From Anisakis pegreffii (taxonomy: Eukaryota; Nematoda; Chromadorea; Rhabditida; Anisakidae), in the NCBI GenBank assembly GCA_035041965.1, contig JAPYMA010000792.1, positions 1 to 64,000 on the forward strand: a DNA stretch of 64,000 nucleotides. Direction: 5' to 3'. Of this stretch, positions 11,199-22,772 are shown in pieces. Made by a program: the position numbers and the translations under genes. A model generated the notes under the pieces. It saw only the letters and a program-made list of their open reading frames with translations, did not search any database and was not told the origin of the DNA. Every line of letters starts with the position of its first letter. The stretch's first letter is position 1.

Positions 11199-13946
11199 AT
11201 GTCTTTGTATGATATTTTCGGCGAGGATCCGGTGCAGGAGAGCTCGAAAAAAGGTGGCGATTCGAGGAGCGCTGGCAAGCGTAACTTCTTTGTTCTTGAT
11301 TGATTGATGATTGCTTTCGTTTCATCTTTGTAATTCTAAGCATCTTTTTAGGTCTTCCATCAGGACTGCGTTTTTTGCAGTCGCAGATTCAAGTGAAAAA
11401 ATTCCAGCTCAACCAAGCACAGGTTCGCTGTTCCCTGTCAATGATTTCGATCATTTTCTTTACACTCAGTCAAAGCATTATTCATAGAAATACACTCACA
11501 GTTCCACTGAAACCAGGCTTGTTGGTTTCAGCGTACTGTGGTTGCACCAGTGGTCGATCTGTCAGCGCGCAATAAATCGTCAACGACATCAACGGCACAG
11601 CCAATAATAGCGGCTCTTCGACCGCACAAGGCCATACCTCTTGGTGAAGGTCCACCGCTTTCATTCATTCCAAAAGCGCTCAAAGAAGATAAGGTTTAAA
11701 AATTTTTGATGCCACATTCTTTCTACAGTTATGATTTTTCATTCTCAGTTTGCTTAGCCACTATTTGGTTCATCATGCAAAAATGGCCAATGCGCATCAC
11801 AAAGCTATTCATTGTGTTGGATTTGACCATATCGTGTTCCAGGTGTTTTTGTTTGGAGAGATCTTAATTGAGGACGAGTACAACCCAACCGCACCAACCG
11901 ATTATGCGGAACATAAACTTAAGGTGGATGAGAGAAAAGCGAAGGAGAAAATTGCTAAAGAAATTGCGGAACGTTTAAGCAGGTATCACTCATGCAGTCT
12001 TCATTTGTTGAATGATCATCTTTCCCCGTTTCTTGATAAATATGCATTGAAGCATAAAAGCATTCCTTGGATGGAGAGAATATTCTCCGTGATTTTGGTG
12101 GAAGCTTTTTTAGTGACCAGTCCGACTGGTTTGTTTCATTTTCCGTGGTGGCTTCTGTTTATTTGGAATGATCAAATTTTTAGGGAACATCAAGAAGAAC
12201 TGTCGAAACGTAGTAGTGGTGCTGCTATAGCGCCACCTCAGGCCCTTATGGAATCCGACAATCGACTCGAACCTGAGGTGTCTATGAGTTCCACATCAGG
12301 AGAAAGTGGCGACATGCATCCACCCGTATTTATGCCACCATTCGGGGTCGGCAAAGGAATGGGAGTTGCGGCTAATATCATGACAAAATTTGGATACAAG
12401 GTACATTCCCAAATTGCTTGTTTCATTTTAAATATTTGATTTTTTAAAGTGGATCCATATTTGTTTGAATTTTTTAGACATTAGTTGGCTGTACGCTGTT
12501 TAAAGTTTAGGAAGGAGCAGGCTTGGGACGTACTGGTCAAGGAATGAGTACAGCGCTGAAAGTAGAACGACTGGGCAAAAATGCTGGTGTTATCGTCAAT
12601 GAGCATGAACAAAATCTACGAGGTGACCCAATTGCTTCATTGAAAATTATTTGTTTTCATTGAGATGATTGTTTTAAAATTCTCCTTATTCAGCATGGAT
12701 ACTTTTATTTTGTTACTTATTATTGTCATCAATTTGCTATCGTCTCTAGTTAGCCGACTGCCATAAAACAAGACATGTATGCTAATAACAGTATTCTCAG
12801 TTCTGGCATCATCTTATTGACAGTGTATTTTTTTTGGTATATCTATTTAGTTTTTTGGATGTTTCATCTATTTTTGAAATCATTGCCCGAGATGAGTTAT
12901 TTTGTTAGCTGCTGCTGCCGCCGCAACTATATCAGGTGTTCCATCACCACCCGAATTTGTTGCACCCGAGTTACCGCCACCGGTTGGAGTCCCGCATCCT
13001 GTCAACGCTGCGCCAGTAACTCATCAACCCGCTGCGAATATGACCGAAGCACTCAAGAATGCTACTCGAATACTCATGCTCCAGGTTCATTTCTTTAATT
13101 GCTCACTGTATTTGATTTTTAGTTTTTTCGCAGTTATCAATTCCATGTTCACAAGATTGCTGAGAAGAGGGAAATGTTAGTTAGAATAAAACTGAAACTG
13201 TTTTTTTTTTGGTTGGAAGTGTTTGATTTTAATTATTTTCAAGTAGCTTCCAATGAAACTATTCGTATTTTGAATCTGAAAATGTGTCTATAAGGCGCAT
13301 TGAAGTTGGTATTTGTTGAGAGGAAGTTTTGTTGGTATCGTTACGCTCGACTCTGATGGTATGTAAGTAAACGATCGCAAATATTTTCAGAACATGGTTG
13401 GTGCAGACGAAATCGATGATCGATTGGAACCGGAAGTGAAGGATGAAATGAAGAAATATGGCCAAGTTACGAAAGTTCTCATCTACAGAGTAAACAATTT
13501 CATGATGATTACGCAAATAATTTTGTTCGTTTCGATTGCGACGCTTTTTAAATTTAATGTTCACGAGTGTACGCCATTTATTGCGTAATGGAGCAATTTG
13601 AACAGTGAATTTGTCTTTTCTTCGGACGTTCTCGTGTTCATTCTTTCATTGGAATTGTTTATGGAGCATGCAAAATTCGATTGCTGGGACATGGTTGAGA
13701 TTGATGCTAGACAGTTTCTGTTCGGTTGACTTCAATGAAATATTACGAATGAATGAGATAAGGTCAATTTTTCAGCTGTTGAATGTGAGTGATGAAGAGG
13801 CCGTAAGAATATTCATTGAATTCACAAATGTCGCCCAGGCAATTAAAGCGTTTGTGGATTTGAACGGTCGCTACTTTGGTGGACGTGCTATCAAAGCATC
13901 ATTCTATGATCTGGAACGCTATCAAGCAAATGAACTCGATAAATGA
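11199..13946 (+). CDS. RBM17: Splicing factor SPF45 / RBM17, 9 exons
   Basis: SPF45 acts in the nucleus in U2-dependent 3' splice-site recognition; its C-terminal UHM binds ULM peptides of SF1, U2AF65 and SF3B1. Exons: 11199-11280, 11352-11422, 11532-11693, 11843-11982, 12184-12400, 12511-12622, 12909-13084, 13391-13489, 13776-13946; all phases agree, giving 409 aa (human 401). Visible features: N-terminus MSLYDIFG and LQSQIQVKK; a TVVAPVVDL block; a charged helix; SGAAIAPP; a G-patch around residues 218-258 (TKFGYK/EGAGLGRTGQGMS); a nematode-specific Ala/Pro linker in exon 7; and a UHM with NMVGADE and the NGRYFGGR loop carrying the RYF-type ULM-binding motif. PEX2 follows 761 bp downstream on the same strand. 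Confidence 0.95.
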
Positions 13947-14150
13947 GAATTTGAAATTGTTTTATTTTTATTTGTTCAACTGTTTCGTTAATCGTTAAAG
14001 CTGTTGTACACACTGTATTGCGTTTTGTTTTGTTAATTTATTTCGTTGTTTGTTGTTTCTCATTCGATCAATTTTTGCAAATTTATTTGTACATTTCAAT
14101 TTTGTATTGATTCCGAAATAATCGTGATCATGATGAATGCATCTCAGTCA

Positions 14151-14156
14151 AATAAA
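14151..14156 (+). terminator. Candidate poly(A) signal of RBM17
   Basis: An AATAAA lies 205 nt after the RBM17 stop, in an AT-rich 3' UTR and before PEX2. Confidence 0.5.
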
Positions 14157-14706
14157 AATATCAATATCAATTTCTTTGTTGTGATGCCCCTTCGAAGGTT
14201 TTTTCCTGTGAAACTGGTGATTTTTGTTGGCATTGTGAGTCAATATCAGTTCAGTTTTCGAATTATCGCATGCGCGATGGATCTGATTTTGAGCATATTA
14301 TATAGAAGCATATAACATGTTTGAAAACTCAGAAGTGAAGATGGAAAATAGAATATTAGCGATTTTTTGAATTTTTGCATTCTCTTGTGAGTCAACTCAC
14401 TCAAATATATTGTTTGGTAATGACGATGTCGAAGTTAACTGACTTTTTTCTTTTTTTTCATGAATTGAAAATGATCCTGAATGAGTTGAGCTATATTTTA
14501 GTTTTCCTTCCCAGTGGTTTCATACTCTACGATGATGAAGTAGAAACAATTCAGTGGCACGAAATGTGTATCATCTAATTTGTTGATCCTTTGACCATTT
14601 GAGTGAGTGATCTGCTCGACGAAGGTAGCGATTATCTCGAAAATCATTATATACAATAACATGAGCGTGATGTTACAGTAGAATTGGAAGACTTTCTCGA
14701 AATAAA

Positions 14707-16937
14707 ATGCCATCAGAAGCATTACGTGTGGTACAGTTGGATGCAAGTCATCTTGACAATGAGCTGAGGAATATTCTCTCGTCGAATGTCAATTCATTAA
14801 TCATCAAACTTCCACCTCGCATTGCCGTCTACATAGAACAATTTCGTTTGGAACTGCAACTTCTAAACGATTTCATTTTATGGTCACACAGAGTGATGCA
14901 AGGTTGATGATTTTTTGAGTGTTCGAAAGAAGTTATCGTTTATTTGACATGCAGTGAAGTTATTTTCGGCCCTCTTTAATCGCTATGAGTATCATCCAAA
15001 TTTTATGATCCTTCTCGAGTATTATAGCTCATTTGCTGGTTGTTTATTAAGTGAATCAATTCGCACAAAATGAAATTGTTATGTTTTATGGGCAATTAAG
15101 TGGTGGTGGTGTTATGGTATTCCTCACACGTCATATCTTAACCGCAAATCTTTTGTGTAATTTACCAATAAAAGTTGACAAATAAGCTGCCGAAACGATT
15201 GTTTATTGCGAGTGATCGTTTATCGTTTGAAGTATAATATTAGTGCGAGTCATATATTGTGTCTGTGAGCATCATAAATCCTCAGTTAATGCGTTCACTT
15301 CTCGTGTGCTTTTCATCTGATACGAATTTCATTGATCTGATCTGAGAATGATCGTTTCTCACTTTATATTCACAACTTCAGAGCATGGGTAAGTGCTCTC
15401 GGATGCAGTTGTAAATTCCTCGAAATCTGCTCACTTAAGATATCATCTGGTGTTTGCTAACTTATTTGAACTCTCGAGAATTGATCGAACACCTATTTTT
15501 GAATTTGTAGAAGGTGATGAGAAAAGTGATTGTTCCGATTACAATCCATGATTGCACGTCTGGTTTGTTGTTGAATTGTTTTCAAGACAGCTAGTGGGCC
15601 TTGTGAAGGCACAAGAAGGTAACTCGGAACAGTGATTATTTTCTGTGCGATCGTAAAGTCGGTTTCATTCAGGATGTTCTCCTGGTCAAAAGTTATTGAA
15701 TATACGATACGAGAACTATTCGAGATGCACGATTGGTTTTCATTTCCTTGTGAGTATTGTTTTGCCATATATACGTCAACGACTAACTGCGATACTGCCA
15801 CGATTCTCCATCTCCGAAAGGCGAATACAGTGGTGGGAATCACTGAATGAACTTTTGCAATTTGTTTACCATTGTTACTTTATTCGATTCGGCGGATGGC
15901 AGTGCATCACTGAAATGCTGTTGAATCTAAGAACTGTTCATCGTTCGAAGCCTCAATTAGGTGATTTTCATTCATTCTTTCGTTTCGGATTTACCATATT
16001 GTTATGCAGCTCAATTCATATGTGCTAAACTTAACATTTGTTTCTTGTTTACATTCACTTTTATAACTTATTACCCGTCCACCTTATTCTTAATTGTTAT
16101 TTTACGAATTGGATTATGGATTTAAATAGTCGTCCATTATTGTTTCGTTATACGTCAAGCCCAAGAAACAGGAGGCATCTCTGGTGATTTAGTGAGTTCA
16201 ATTAACCATCAAAACGTCCCAGTTTATACGTCTCAATGTTGTGTAATCACGAAGTGCGAGTTGTGCTGTATTCATGTCTAGAATCAGATTTATTTCATCG
16301 ATTGCAAATGAAATATTTTCAAATACGAAAACGAATATAATCAAAATGAAACAAACGTAAGGCAGTCGAAATGATAATGCTAAGCGCACAATATAATAAT
16401 ATCAGAAAATGAAAATTTTCGAACAATTCTTTAATATCGAATTTTACAGGCACAATGAATTATGATGCATTGAATCGGGAATTATTATGGATAGCGTTTC
16501 GCGATTTGCTTCTTTTCTTGTATCCACTTCAAATTCTCATTCAACGATTTTGGTATCGTCGTAGGTTACGTGCACGAATCGCTTCGAAACGCACAACAGC
16601 GAACGATGATCGTGCCCACTATGTTTCTGCTCACAGCAACACTACTACTGAGTTTGGACTGAAACAGATTCTCGCTCAGCAAGAAACCGGAAGGATATGT
16701 ACTAGGAGTGAGCATGAGAATCAGTTGAATTCATCGTCATTCGAGCACGAAACCTCGAACGGTGATAATGTATTGATTTGTTCCTATTGTGAACAGACTG
16801 CCGTAATTCCAGTAAGAAATTCAGCATGCGGTCATACGTATTGCTATTATTGTTTTTGGATTGAGCCGTGTTGTTGCGCATGTGGTATTCAACTAGTGTT
16901 TAACTCTAATCTTGAAGAATGTGATCGAAGCAAGTAA
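14707..16937 (+). CDS. PEX2: Peroxisome biogenesis factor 2, RING E3, 3 exons
   Basis: PEX2 is an integral peroxisomal membrane RING ubiquitin ligase that, with PEX10 and PEX12, forms the retrotranslocation channel recycling PEX5. Exons 14707-14902, 15673-15960 and 16450-16937 join in phase to 323 aa (human 305). Recognisable blocks are LRVVQLDASHLDNEL near residue 7, GQKLLNIRYEN at the exon 1/2 junction, YDALNRELLW in exon 3, and a C-terminal RING: CSYC, then C-G-H, TYC, YYC and a final CCAC pair. Hydrophobic membrane segments fill exon 2 and early exon 3. The linker between the sixth and seventh zinc ligands is only about six residues, roughly half of human PEX2. A possible polyadenylation signal lies 40 nt after the stop. 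Confidence 0.95.
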
Positions 16938-16976
16938 AGATTATCTCTTGTCTAGGTCATACACATGTACATTGAT

Positions 16977-16982
16977 AATAAA
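16977..16982 (+). terminator. Candidate poly(A) signal of PEX2
   Basis: An AATAAA lies 40 nt downstream of the PEX2 stop codon, in AT-rich sequence. Confidence 0.6.
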
Positions 16983-19900
16983 CAACAGTTATCACATAAT
17001 CACTCTCTGTCCATTCGTCCCGCCATTACCATCACCATTACCATACGAAACAAATATACTGCCATTGTAATCATGCCTGAAATTGTAAAAAACTGAATGA
17101 TTGATTCAGAAAATAACTCAAATGAAAATCCTCCTTTTACATTGTTCAGGTAAGTTTATTAGTCAGTCTCAATAGTTGACAAGCAAAGAGTAGCGTTGGA
17201 ACTTTGGTCAGTCGTCGGAATTTTTGCCATAAGTCCCTTACTTACTCTGTTGCCTCATCAAGATCGGTAGTGTAGGTGTTCTACTGAATGAAAGCAATGG
17301 TCATATTGTGTGAGCAAAAGTATATCGAAACGTTTCTTTATTGCTATTATATGTAGGTCGACGCTAACTGGTACAATTCGGGTTTTTTTTTGCTCAAAAG
17401 CATGTGAAGGAGTCGTTGAATTGATTGGAACACAGTCGAAGGAAGACTCAACAGTTTGGATTGATGAGGAACAACTGTTCATTTTTTAACTGTTCATTTA
17501 TTTTCTCTTCAGCAAGGCGATATTCGCTGTGGCAACTGAATCGCTCCTCTCATAAAAATCTTTGACGAACATCCAATGCGTAACTTATACGTCGAGTTGG
17601 AATTACAATTTCGAAAATGTTATGCGGCAGTGAGTGGAATTTTCGTTAATTGACAGTTTAGCACTGAGGAAAAAATTCATTGGAAAAGAAATGACATGAA
17701 CATTATCGACCAAGTTTTTTATGTATTGTTTGGTATATAACTGATGAGAGCTTGATTATCACTATTGATCGATAATAACGTTCGGAAATCTTGATGTTAG
17801 CGATCATCAAACTTGGAATTTTTAATGTATTTGTTGAGCGAGTAGGATGTGACAAGAAAATGTCAGATTGATTGCGATTTGGAATTTTTTTGTAAATTGA
17901 ACTTCATGTTTGCACTGTTGACGAAACGAAAACAGATGAATTGAGCAGGAGAACGAAGAAAACGACTTGAAAATGTCATTCAATCTGTGGACATTCATTC
18001 AGTCGATTATATATACTGTTTTTGATGTTTTTGGCTTCTTTTGTGTGACTGACAAGCGTTCATTTGAAATAAACGAATGAATTCGTATTTGCTAATCTCT
18101 TCATCAAGAAGCACCATTCAATCAAAATAAGTCACTTGCGACAAACTGTCCCAGCAGCTTGATAAGATTCACTTATCTAAACCAAGGATTCAGGTGGAGA
18201 GAGTTCAGTCGAAAACGAAGTTCATTGAACACTACAGAGAACTACTGACTGACCTACCAATTTTGGCGGAGAATTTCAATGAATGAAATCTCGAAAATGC
18301 TTTACAGTTGGCAAAAGTTGCATAAACCCATACGCAATAAATGCTTAAAGCATATGAACTTAATCGCACAATGTTTTAAGTTCGGTTGACTGTAAAATTT
18401 CATCGCATTAGTGCAAGATTCACTTTGTTTATGTTCCATCCCAACCATGTGAGAAGTTATGATGCTCTCTATGTGATTCTCGTTTTAATTACACTAATAT
18501 TGAGCGAACAATAAAATATCCCTTCGAAATTAAAATCAATGATGCCAGAATTAATTTTTGTGATGAAATAATTTCATCAGAACTGCAATAACGGCGATTC
18601 AACATGTTAACAATGGCAAGTTTACTTGTTAAATAGACAAATACGAAAATGACATACAAATCTAGGAGCACTCATGCTCGCTACTTTTGATGTTCCGAGT
18701 GGATCATTCTTGACCTAGGTTCAAGTCAAATCCCGACTAGTTGCATTCGGCCAGAAAGGTAAGCATGTCATGCGTTTCATACAATCTCGTAAGTAGCTCT
18801 CGTAATGATTCGGTATCTTAGATCCGGACCGATAGTTGCGCCTTCCGATTTACTAAAGTCAGATCCGGCTAAATTCACTCAAAAACTGAAATTTGTCGAT
18901 AATTTGATTATTTTCGGACCAGATGCTTTTCTAGGCAAAAAACTTGAATGCTACTGCTTGGCGACCAAAGATGATTTCGTAGTTTTGGAATCGAAGTTAT
19001 GAACTCATCATAATTTAACGCACTTTGTATTTATTATCTTTTTTATGAAAACTTCATCACTCAAAACTCAGTTTGCTCTTTAATACGCACTGAAGATAAA
19101 TCTTCATGATCCCAAGGAAATTTAATTTTGGTATGGATCACCAGCAAGCGTAAACCGGTTCATTGAAGGGATGAAACGGTCAACACTGATTCTACGATCA
19201 ATGAGCAAGAAATACATGCTCGAATATGCGAATATTTGAAAATGTCGGGAATGATGAAATACGTCAGCAGCATATTCTTGTCCTAACAACTTGAATAATT
19301 AAAGCTTTTTCATAAAAAGCATCCAACAAACATATGTCCGCGACAAAATACTAATGTATTCACATGTTTCGTATTCATTTCAACTTTTTATATTGGCATT
19401 TGAACATTTCAAAGAAACCAACTTATAGCATAAGCTTGGAATATAGAAGTATTTGAGCGCTCAATATGTTCGCATATGATTGTGACTTTCTACTAATTCA
19501 TAACATTCGTGAAATGAATTAATGAATTCCGAGAATTTGAACACAAATAAAATCTACTGAAGTTTTTCGTTTTAAAAATGCTCTTTTGCTTACTCTCTCT
19601 TCATTCATCCGATTGGTTCAGTGAGAATGAGACAGCGATATCGAATTACATCAGCAAGTATTATAGAGTCGATAGATTCGAATGATTGTACGAGTTTTGA
19701 ATTTCAACTTCAACAAAATAAAACAAGTAAACAATTCAGTTTCTAGGTGCAGCATTTCTCAGAATAGAATAAATGATCGTGTTTTGAGTTGTGAAAAATT
19801 TTACTAACGATAAGAATGTAATCTTCCTAATCGGAGCAATCAAAATGTATTTGTCGATCCACGAAGTATTTGACAAACTGCTGCTGATTTAGTGAACTGA

Positions 19901-20201
19901 ACTCGTTTATAATTTGAAGCAATATTCGTGATTGAAGTATGAGATGATAGTTTAAAGAATTGCAATTTCGAATATGCGAGCAAAACAATCGGAAAGAATG
20001 AACGAACAACAAGCTTATTACACTCATGAAACAATGAAATTTCCTTCCGGATCGATGATCTGTTACTTAAACGACCAACAGCAGTGAAATCTTCGCGCAA
20101 TGATATAGCATATCACGCTGTTTGATGATCGAAACTTTAGGCAATCGACCTGTGAAGTTGTTAAGAAAGAAACGAACAAATTACCAACCAAGATCAGTGT
20201 A
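16983..20201. other. Mostly non-coding interval
   Basis: Apart from the weak ORF at 18805-19002 I see no conserved coding sequence on either strand. The interval is AT-rich with several stop-dense frames. Short ORFs (17258-17482, 18489-18671, 19827-20100, all minus) lack recognisable motifs and credible splice partners. It may contain the PEX2 3' flank and the downstream flank of the small gene at 20202-20369. Confidence 0.5.
18805..19002 (+). CDS. Hypothetical short ORF, 65 aa
   Basis: An ATG-initiated 65-codon frame with balanced amino-acid composition. It contains LKFVDNLIIFGPDAFLGKK and ends in DDFVVLESKL. An AG (…gtatcttag) lies a few codons into it, so it could also be a terminal exon. 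I do not recognise a family and see no partner exons. It may be a chance ORF. Confidence 0.25.
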   Translation: MIRYLRSGPIVAPSDLLKSDPAKFTQKLKFVDNLIIFGPDAFLGKKLECYCLATKDDFVVLESKL

Positions 20202-20369
20202 TCAGTGCTCGTCTCGGGCCGATGAGGCAAGCGCCGAACTGGCGACCATATAAAGAAGGCACATAAGAACGACCAGAATGAGAAGATTCACGATCAGAAT
20301 GAAGGTGTTCTTATCGAACGTCTTCTCGGCCACTTCAACAATACTTTGCTTCCTTGACTGTGGTGCCAT
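20202..20369 (-). CDS. Single-pass membrane micropeptide, 55 aa, regulin-like
   Basis: A complete small gene: ATG at 20369, stop at 20202-20204, 55 codons. Codons are clearly richer in G/C than the flanks (gtg gcc gag aag acg ttc..), supporting real coding. Domain order: a short basic N-terminus (SRKQS, an RxxS kinase-type site at Ser9), an acidic/basic juxtamembrane helix (residues 10-22, VEVAEKTFDK), one hydrophobic helix (residues 23-42, rich in Leu/Ile/Val with one Cys), and a small polar tail ending ARDEH. This layout resembles phospholamban/sarcolamban-type SERCA regulators, where an RxxS site and amphipathic helix precede one membrane helix. Similarity of short membrane peptides is weak evidence, so the function is an inference. 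It could also be another tail-anchored ER protein. The ATG context (ATGGC) is favourable. Confidence 0.65.
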   Translation of the reverse strand: MAPQSRKQSIVEVAEKTFDKNTFILIVNLLILVVLMCLLYMVASSALASSARDEH

Positions 20370-22772
20370 AGATGTCGAATTGAAGATGTGATTCTTATGC
20401 GGATATCAATTGATAATAGTCAATGATTACAAGCAATTCTTCGTGAGAGTATCAATGAATAAACTCCTTATTCACCTAAAGTTTAATGCTTATGCTTAAG
20501 TTAACTTCAATTGAGACACACACCCACGAAACAAAACACCTATCAAATAGAAATTTATTCGGTGGATACGGCCACAAAACTCGGGAGACGAGAACAACTG
20601 CCAGCAAACATGAATCGTTAATACTAAGACACTCAATGTGAAACGATAAATCCATTTTATTCGGTCCAGCTCGAGCTGTGCTCTAACTCTGATCACCTCA
20701 TTTCGCATCCTCTTTCTTCGCTTTCATAATCGCTTTCCAGCATCAGTCTGTCTATCTCCACTGCGTTCGTGTAGTGAAAGCTGTTGCTTTGTTTTGCTAC
20801 ACCCTACAGACAGACAGCTCACGAGTCAGCAGCCAAACTTGAATATTTCATTAAAAAATCTCATTGAAACATCATATTTTCAGTTTCATGACAATTAGTT
20901 AATATCAGCAATGTTCGACGCAGCCCAACTGTGAGTGAGGCTTTCAGTTCAAAGTAACTAACTCGATTCAAAGCACCGCAGAGATTGTCTCGAAACGATT
21001 CGATCTTCTTGGCTTATAGCATTATTGAAAGCAATTTTCTAAGCCAATAAATGAGAAAATCATGCAGATTTCAAGCAAATGCGTTATCTAGTGTCTGTCG
21101 AATGCGTAAGCTCTGTGGTGATCAAAACAGTAACGTGTCGATTGACTGAATTTGATAATTCAATGACTGTGGATTATCAAATTCAGTCAATCGACACGTT
21201 ACTGCTAATCGTACTCGCTGCAAAAAATGAAATCAACTAAAGGAGGAAAGAAGCTTAGCTTCAAGACACTCTTTACGTATCGTAAAAGAACAATTGAAAA
21301 ACTGATGGACTAAATGATTTCTTCTTGTAGTAGGACGATCTGATCGGAAAGAGTATGTTAGTTTGAACTGACTCGTAAACGTGAACGTTTTTAAGCATTT
21401 CAATTGTGCATTATATTTGCAAGTACGAGTAGTTCGTAGACATCTGTTAGTGTATGTGCGTATGCATCAACAAACTAATCAACAAGATTCCGCAGATCAA
21501 TCAGCCGACTGGAACGATTGATTTATTGTATTTAAGAGGACTCATTGCCTGCTTGCCAAGCAGCGCCTCAGGCCATACTGCATTGTGTTCGCGAGAATTT
21601 TGTTTCACTATCACTCAACGTGAACGCATTCAGTTCTTCTTTACTTCGTACGCATACACACATGAAATGCTATTTTAACAACAAAATCATTGGCATTCCA
21701 CCACGCATCGCCCATCAAATTAGTTTTATATGCTGAAAAAATATTTTGATTTTTTTGTTCCATCCGTTAAAATAACGTTCGGTAGGAGTTAGTCAGTTTT
21801 TCATAGTGCAAATTATCGAATCAAAAAGCAACTTCGGAAAGGGCGCTACTAAGACATCGTGAATTGAATATCATAAAGATACGTTGCTACAGAAGAGTCA
21901 AGTACATGAGTACTTGGGAGGGGAAAATAGAGTAAGAATTTGAGGATGAAAACGCATCAATCATATTCACATTTCCTTGTTTACTTCGCTCACACAATCA
22001 ATCACGAAAGTACATTAATTGTAATGAATTAATGCTCAACAATTGTTCGCTTTCAACGTTTTTTGCTCGCACCCAAATAATAAACGACCGTCATACGAGT
22101 GTTCGATGAATTCTTTGCTTGTTTACAACAAATCGCTGCTACTCTATCATAAACTCATGACCAAACTTCAGAATGGCCTCTTGATGTTTGTCGTCACGTC
22201 TCGAAGACAGTGTAAAATGTTTGTTGTTTGGGGAAGAGATCTCTGGAAGCATTCAAACAGGTAAATTCATCAGCATATTACACAAACGACGCTGTTGAGA
22301 TGAACCTATGTAGGGACGTTTTTTTGAAAATTCGCTCGCCTTTGAGTTGTGATCTGTTCGGGTGTTCGATTAACTGTTCATTTCACTTGCATCAAGCGGA
22401 CTCATTTAATCATCGTAAAATCACTTTCCTACAACTATTACATATGGCACTCTACTAAAAGCATATCAGAGAAAAACATTATAAAGCAATTCAACATACA
22501 CAATATACTATAATATTACGACGATCATAAGCAAAGAAATAAAAATGCTATAATATTATGACGATATAAGCGAATTAATAAGTTATTCGCTCCACCAGTA
22601 CCTATTCAAATAAACGCCTCTAAAACCCAATAACCGACAAGTAGTACATTCAATACAACACCAAATGAAATGCATTATACGATACCGTTAAACAGTTTCG
22701 ACAACACGTATATACAATAAGGTTGAACATTAAAATATTAGAAGAAAGGAATCAGTCTGAAGATAGAATCGT
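20370..22772. other. Intergenic interval upstream of the micropeptide gene
   Basis: Probably contains the promoter of the minus-strand micropeptide gene and the 3' flank of tafazzin. A 70-codon minus-strand ORF at 20496-20708 has a hydrophobic patch but no recognised family. A perfect 32-bp hairpin lies at 21128-21204. A short direct duplication with the core 'ctataatatta' occurs near 22507 and 22549. No other gene is supported. Confidence 0.5.
21128..21204. repeat. Perfect 32-bp inverted repeat with 13-nt loop
   Basis: Arms 21128-21159 and 21173-21204 are exact reverse complements (starting cagtaacgtgtcgattg), separated by 13 nt. It lies in intergenic DNA. No transposon ends or target duplication are obvious, and no ORF uses it. 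Confidence 0.9.

Noticed and set aside
18712..18765. tRNA-like B-box ('ggttcaagtcaaatcccg')
   Set aside because: Spacing is wrong for a B box, no A box or cloverleaf stems could be drawn, and no terminator T-run follows.
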